Assembly (NCBI GenBank): GCA_018105865.1
Contig: CM030865.1
Span: 3,483,716-3,547,715, forward strand
Origin: Metaphire vulgaris
Lineage: Eukaryota > Annelida > Clitellata > Crassiclitellata > Megascolecidae
Direction: 5' to 3'
Length of the DNA: 64,000 nucleotides
The translations under genes were made by a program, and so were the position numbers. A model generated the notes under the pieces. That model worked only from the letters and a program-made list of their open reading frames with translations, was not told the origin of the DNA and made no database searches. This document shows, piece after piece, positions 21,600-64,000 of this stretch (its first letter is position 1; every line of letters starts with the position of its first letter).

Positions 21600-22290
21600 A
21601 TTTAGAAATTAAGTAAGTAAATAAGTAAGCAAACACAAAATTTCTATAGTGCTACCCGAAAGCTTGGCACAGTGCACTGGCTTATTCACGAGCACTCAAT
21701 CTGGGTAAATCCCAGAACGTCCGTAGTCCGTGGTGGTCAAGGTTGTAGATCCATGTAGGCAGTCGCAGCAAAGTATTTTACGGAGGATAACAAGATTTGC
21801 GGTGGGTAGAATGCAGGCCTGTAGTAAGGATTATGCTAGAGGATTTATTGAAAAGAATAGTTTAAGTTGTTTTCAGAAAGTTTGTGGAGTGATGGCCAAC
21901 GCTGACTGATTTATGGACTGAGAGGACCCGAGTTATTGATCTTTCGGACCTCTGACGGAAGATTAATCCAGAGACAAGGCGCAGTGTATGAGATCGGCCG
22001 ACCTGAAAATTTTAGTGACGTGGCTGTTGCTTGAATGAGTGTCAGGCTGGCAGATGAAAGAGGTGACTGCTGCGCTTGAATGGTAAAGAGATTACAAAGG
22101 TACATGGGTTTTGAGAATTGAATGGCGCTGTAGGTCAGGCATAGAATCTTGAAATGCATCCGTTCTGGAACTTTTAAGCCCGTGAAGTGATTTCAAGACT
22201 GGAGTGAAGTGGAGTGAACTTGTACCATCGATTGAGAACGAAATGGTGCTAAAGAAGTGCGTAATTAACGCACCTTTATGCAACTTCTTA
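21600..22290 (-). mobile_element. CR1-like LINE 3' fragment
   Basis: The minus frames contain YTAPCLWINLPSEVR and HSSLEITSRA-like blocks, the C-terminal RT region. The 3' side has AAGCTTGGCACAGTGCACTG, shared with 27660-27740, and a (GTAA)n tail at 21611-21629. Confidence 0.65.
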
Positions 22291-22429
22291 TCACAACTTT
22301 CGCAAAATACAAAAAGTAAAAACTAAATCAAACTTTTCACAAAAATGCTTAAATCATGCCATATTTTAGTGATCAACAGATCCGTCAATTTTATGCGACA
22401 TCTTAAATACAAAAATGGATAATAATAAT

Positions 22430-22677
22430 AAATAATAAATATGCACTTCCATAGCACCATTTCTAATGCCCATGGGTATCAATCTATGGTACTTCATTAG
22501 CACAAGACCAGGCCATTCCAGAGATGAGTCAGAGGGAAACAGCAAGACAGGCTATGTGAGAAGAGCTAATTGTCAAAGATAATAATAATTAATTATGCAC
22601 TTCTATAGCACCATTTCTAATACCCCATGGGTATCAATCTATGGTACTTCATCAGCAAAAGACCAGCTGGCCACTCC
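22430..22677 (+). repeat. Dispersed repeat, copies 1 and 2
   Basis: Two copies of a block with TATGCACTTCYATAGCACCA, CCATGGGTATCAATCTATGG and AAGACCAGGCCATTCCAGAG, again at 23340-23510 (plus) and 24360-24487 (minus). Copy 2 is interrupted by the hAT element. Confidence 0.75.
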
Positions 22678-23272
22678 CAGTGATGGGCAAGATACTATTT
22701 TGAAAATAGTATTTCTATTTTGAAAATAAAAAATACTATTTTATTTTCTATTTTAAAAATACTTTTTAAAATTATTTTATTTCATTATTTTCAAAATAGT
22801 TTTAAGAAGTATTTGTGACCTTAAGAAAATACTTTTCCAAAATACTTTTTCAAAATAAAATTTTATCTAAGTTTGTTGTCAACTTGTAAGGCTAACAGGC
22901 TTACACTGTTCTTGTGAGTTGTTCTCGTGTTCAACAGTTCAGGAATTATGCTAACTTTGCCGAGGAACTGACATTTGCGGTTGGTTTTTTAGTTTTTACT
23001 GGCCATAATGGACGATGGACTGTGTTGAATCTGCTGCTGTAGAAAACCTTAATACAATATTGTGATGCAATGCAAAAATCAATTTATTGACGTAAGGCAA
23101 AGTATTTTTACTTAAAGTATTTTCCAAAAACTATTTTGAAAATACTATTTTATTTTGTATTTTGCAAATACTTTTGTAAAGTATTTCATTTTGTTATTTT
23201 CAAAATACTTTTTTTGCACTATTTTATTTTCTATTTTGAAAATACTTTTGAAAAGTATTTTGCCCATCACTG
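22678..23272. mobile_element. hAT-type non-autonomous element, 595 bp, perfect 8-bp target duplication
   Basis: Ends are CAGTGATGGGCAAGATAC and, on the other strand, CAGTGATGGGCAAAATAC. GCCACTCC flanks both sides exactly (22670-22677, 23273-23280), inside a dispersed repeat whose two halves join perfectly when one duplication is removed. Both termini carry arrays of TATTTTGAAAATA-like units that make long subterminal inverted repeats. No transposase frame. Confidence 0.93.
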
Positions 23273-23339
23273 GCCACTCCAGAGATGAGTCAGGGGGAAA
23301 CAGCAAGACAGGCTATATAAGAAGAGTTAATTGTCAAAG

Positions 23340-23640
23340 ATAATGATAATTAATTATGCACTTCTATAGCACCAGTTCTAATACCCATGGGTATCAATCG
23401 ATGGTACTTCAAATCCGTCAGCAAAAGACCAGGCCATTCCAGAGATGAGCCAGAGGAAAACAGCAAGACAGGCTATGTAAGAAGAGCCAACTGGAAAAGA
23501 TAGCAAAAATAATAATTAATTAACTATAGCGCCAGTTCTAATACCCATGGGTAAAAGCTCAAGATAGAGAGGAGTGGCGACGCTGGAGTATGGAACCTGT
23601 CTTTGGACAGAGCACCTGAAGAAGAATCGAACATCGATCG
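23340..23640 (+). repeat. Dispersed repeat copy 3 plus RTE LINE tail
   Basis: A third copy of the TATGCACTTCTATAGCACCA block. At 23555-23640 there is an RTE-like LINE C-terminal tail (GAGAGGAGTGGCGACGCTGG, ending GCACCTGAAGAAGAA). Confidence 0.6.
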
Positions 23641-23854
23641 ATGGTTCTTAAAATCCATCCGCAAAAAGACCAGGTCAAAAAAGAAGAGTCACACTCACCA
23701 TTTTCTCAAAAAGTTTCTGACTAAAACCAAAATTTAAAGCAACAATTGATATAACTTGCACTTCGCCGACAACAATTTTTTATCCTCTCGCCTCTCGGTA
23801 TCTTCCACATTAAGCGAGCTACTCTGTGACCATAGACTTTAATATCACATAATT

Positions 23855-24020
23855 TCACATAGCGCTGTATTATGGGGAGAGCGCATAACGCTCCCCAAAG
23901 TTGGCCAAACCCCGTAGTTGGAACTACAGATGTCGGTCTGTTAAAGCCTTGGTGTTCTTATTATTCTGAAACCTGGATACGCCAGTTGATAACAGCAAAA
24001 AGTCTTTCACATTGGAGTAT
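23855..24020 (+). repeat. Dispersed repeat, second copy
   Basis: CATAGCGCTGTATTATGGGG, AACGCTCCCCAAAG, AAAGCCTTGGTGTTCTTATT. Matches 10318-10500. Confidence 0.7.
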
Positions 24021-24174
24021 TGCTGACTCATTAAATGTAAGCAGTTAAAATGTTAAATGTAAATAGAACAAATACTGAAATAATTAAGAGAGCCTTTTCT
24101 ATTTTTGGGTCAGATCTTCCAATAGACTGAGTGTTTTCAGATCTAGGCTTTTAAAACACATCTCTTCCAACCAG

Positions 24175-24343
24175 TGGCGGCTCCAGGATTTGGCAAGAGG
24201 GGGCCGTTGGGGTGACAACTTCTAATCGTGGGGGCCAACCATTTGTTGTTAGGTATGTAGTATTAAGTATAGGGTCCCAACAGGGAGGCCACTGGGGGCC
24301 AGGCACTCAATAGGGGGCACGGCCCCCTGTGGAGCCACCACTG
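24175..24343. mobile_element. hAT-like MITE, CAGTGGCGGCTCCA family
   Basis: Ends CAGTGGCGGCTCCA and TGGAGCCACCACTG. The flanks CTTCCAAC and CTACCAAT agree at 6 of 8 positions. Relatives at 5950-6172 and 28000-28190. Confidence 0.75.
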
Positions 24344-24359
24344 CTACCAATTTGCATTT

Positions 24360-24488
24360 CCTTCATAGTCTGTCTTGCTGTTTCCCAGACTGATCTCTGG
24401 AATGACCTGGTATTTTGCAGATGGATTTGAAGTACCATCAATTGATACCGTGGGTATTAGAAATGGTGCTATAGATGTGCATTAGGCC

Positions 24489-24537
<49 letters not shown>
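24360..24537 (-). repeat. Dispersed repeat copy 4 (reverse) plus (TTA)n
   Basis: The complement of the 22430 family, followed by about 16 TTA units at 24489-24537. Confidence 0.7.
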
Positions 24538-25029
24538 TGTAGTATTAGCAATAAACATGCACTTTTACAGCACCGGGTATAATTCTCTAAATATAATTCT
24601 CTGACGGTCATCAAAGGACACGCCTCCCCCCCCCCCGATTCAGGTCGGGACTGGTCGTACGAATCGTCAAAAACCGGCAAGTACTGTAGTTGGGGAGGCA
24701 AGTATCAGATCGAGGAGAACGCATCAGACTTCGGAGCACTTGTGATTTCCTTTTTGCTCTGCCCGACAGTTTGGGGCCGAAAATGTTGATGTGCCCCCAT
24801 TCTGGAATTCTGGCTACACCACTGAAAGGTATCAGCTGATGTTACTTCAAACCGTCCGCAAAAACAGGGTAATTGAAAGGTCAATCAATGTGAGACAGCA
24901 AGACAGAGCTATAGGGGATAGGGCAAATACTAATTGGAAGTGATGTGCTTTAAAAGATTGTATCTGAAAATACCCAATTTATTGTCAGATCCAGGCTGAG
25001 CTAGATGAAGAGACCCAGTGCTGGTTCTG

Positions 25030-25198
25030 TGTTTAATCTAGACTCCTGGACTCAGAGGGGGAACTGAAAAAGCCGGGAGGGGGAAATTCAGCTAGGGGGC
25101 TGCTGTTAGTTGATGTAGTATGCAAAAATTTCCGGGGTGAATTTGAAATTTCGGGGGGGGGGGGAAGGGCAATTTCCCCTGAAAACGGCCTAGATTAA
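25030..25198. mobile_element. MITE, CAGTGTTTAATCTAG family, degenerate copy
   Basis: TGTGTTTAATCTAGACTCC ... GGCCTAGATTAAACCCC with a purine-rich interior (GGGGGGAAGGGCAATTTCCC). Same family as the element at 52143-52319, in opposite orientation. Confidence 0.65.
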
Positions 25199-25205
25199 AC
25201 CCCGG

Positions 25206-25930
25206 CCACCTAGGTGTCAAATTTTATACAAAGGCCTATCACTTCGTAATAATGGTGTGTGGATGTGAGTCATGCCCTAGTAAGCCTAGCCTCTTTTCTT
25301 TCAGAATGTATGGCGCAACTAATGTGTCACACCAAAATAATGAAAAAAATAACAAAAACACCACAATTATATTTTATTTGACGTATGGTGAGTATAAGGA
25401 TTTAAGGACAAAATTCATTTGGATTGTAGGTAACTCACCAAACACAGCAGAAATCAAAGGAGAAATGGATGCATATCATGAAACAAATGTCACTGAAATT
25501 AACGTTAGACAGAAGGATACAGCATATTATAGTGTTTAGAAAAGTGTCACTAGTTTTCAAACAATAAATAATACAATACATCTTTGAATTGAACCAAGAT
25601 TCTGCAATGTACAGCAATCACACAACCCAAATAAATTAACCAATTAACCACAAAATCTCCTAAACTAAAGAGAAAAATTAATTATTACGAGTGTGAAAAT
25701 GGTCACAGTTAGAAAAAAGAATTTCAAATCACATTTATTCCTTTAAATAACATTACCCGAAGAAATGGTAACTGCATAAATAAATTTGGTAACTGCATAA
25801 ATAAATTAGCAGAAACTTCTGGTAACAATAGTACACTTTCTACCTAATCTGGAGAGAAAACAGCCAGGACAACAAATCTATAATGCATTGCAGTATTACG
25901 ACAACAGTGTATACGTTGTCTTGTGTGAAT
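25206..25930. other. 3' flank / probable 3' UTR of the ryanodine receptor gene
   Basis: No other gene is recognised. On the minus strand AATAAA hexamers occur at 25739-25734 and 25378-25373, about 190 and 550 bp after the stop, and could be polyadenylation signals. Confidence 0.35.
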
Positions 25931-63333
<37,403 letters not shown>

Positions 63334-63345
63334 CTGTTGGTTTAA

Positions 63346-63417
63346 CCCCTTAACCATGTATTTAACTGTAACTCAATGTAAAATGGACGGATATATCCGG
63401 GATCCCCAGTTAAGGGG
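63346..63417. mobile_element. 72-bp MITE, CCCCTTAAC family, beside an RyR acceptor
   Basis: TTAA-CCCCTTAACCATG ... CCCAGTTAAGGGG-TTAA with exact TTAA on both sides (63342-63345, 63418-63421). It ends 6 bp before the CAACAG acceptor of the RyR exon (minus strand). Confidence 0.85.
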
Positions 63418-63421
63418 TTAA

Positions 63422-63684
63422 GCAATCGTCACTGTGTCGTTAGTAAATCCAGAAACCCTGCGATCGCAAAAATCTAGTGCTGCTTTCTCAGTAGAGAAGG
63501 TACAAAGAAGGCAATGATCAAACAAAATGGGCAACAGAACAATAATTAATTAATTCTTGTGGTAAACTGGTTCCATGGAATTACCGTAACTGTCTGATAA
63601 TGTCACAAATTCTGTTGCACAGTTCAAACAAAATCTTAAGATACATATCTGCACCTCATCTGACTTTTAACACTTGTGAAAGAG
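63422..63684. other. Intron sequence, nothing recognised
   Basis: Upstream intron of the first RyR exon. No exon motif found. Confidence 0.4.
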
Positions 63685-63688
63685 CACA

Positions 63689-63918
<230 letters not shown>

Positions 63919-64000
63919 GCAGCTTCAGTAATATTCATTGAAGCTATAGAATAATCAATGCCACGTAAAGCAGCAGACATTGGATTTGAAGTACCGGTAA

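Noticed and set aside
25252..25539. 95-codon plus frame in the RyR 3' flank
   Set aside because: AT-rich, no motif, opposite to the likely 3' UTR.

Overview
The window is invertebrate metazoan nuclear DNA. It has spliced genes with GT-AG introns, many diverged non-LTR retrotransposons, tRNA- and 5S-derived SINE-like repeats, dozens of (TAA)n/(ATC)n/(TA)n microsatellites, and an unusual number of short DNA-transposon relics with target-site duplications still readable. The genes present (Deltex, an invertebrate-type ryanodine receptor) fit a bilaterian, probably a marine invertebrate. The species cannot be named from sequence alone. All gene models were read by eye from conserved protein motifs, splice consensus and codon-phase agreement between neighbouring exons.

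Layout. 1-7.1 kb: a 5'-truncated LINE (812-3062, minus), a 1-kb TIR element (3848-4868) and a decayed piggyBac transposase (about 6.26-7.1 kb, plus). 7.5-10.2 kb: the first two coding exons of a Deltex-type E3 ligase (minus, two WWE domains), whose shared intron holds a LINE with an inverted 5' part (twin-priming structure). 10.7-12.3 kb: a second LINE of another clade (plus). 13.2-21.3 kb: a minus-strand gene I do not recognise. It has 12 exons joined in phase 1, including tandemly duplicated ~30-codon modules, a Cys-containing domain and a C-terminal exon that looks like a GPI-anchor signal. 21.4-25.2 kb: repeats, including a 595-bp hAT-type element with a perfect 8-bp duplication.

25.9-63.3 kb: the 3' part of a ryanodine receptor gene (minus), from a segment N-terminal to the EF hands through S1-S6, the GGGIGDE pore signature, the zinc-binding C-terminal domain and the stop codon. 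The 5' part lies beyond the right edge. Highlights are two adjacent 99-bp alternative exons, two GC-AG introns, two canonical EF-hand loops, transposon relics lying directly against splice sites, and three damaged copies of one conserved exon. The introns are filled with LINE fragments, MITEs, SINEs and microsatellites. The ryanodine receptor forms the ER Ca2+-release channel; Deltex is a Notch-pathway ubiquitin ligase. I see no operon-like or functional link among the three genes.
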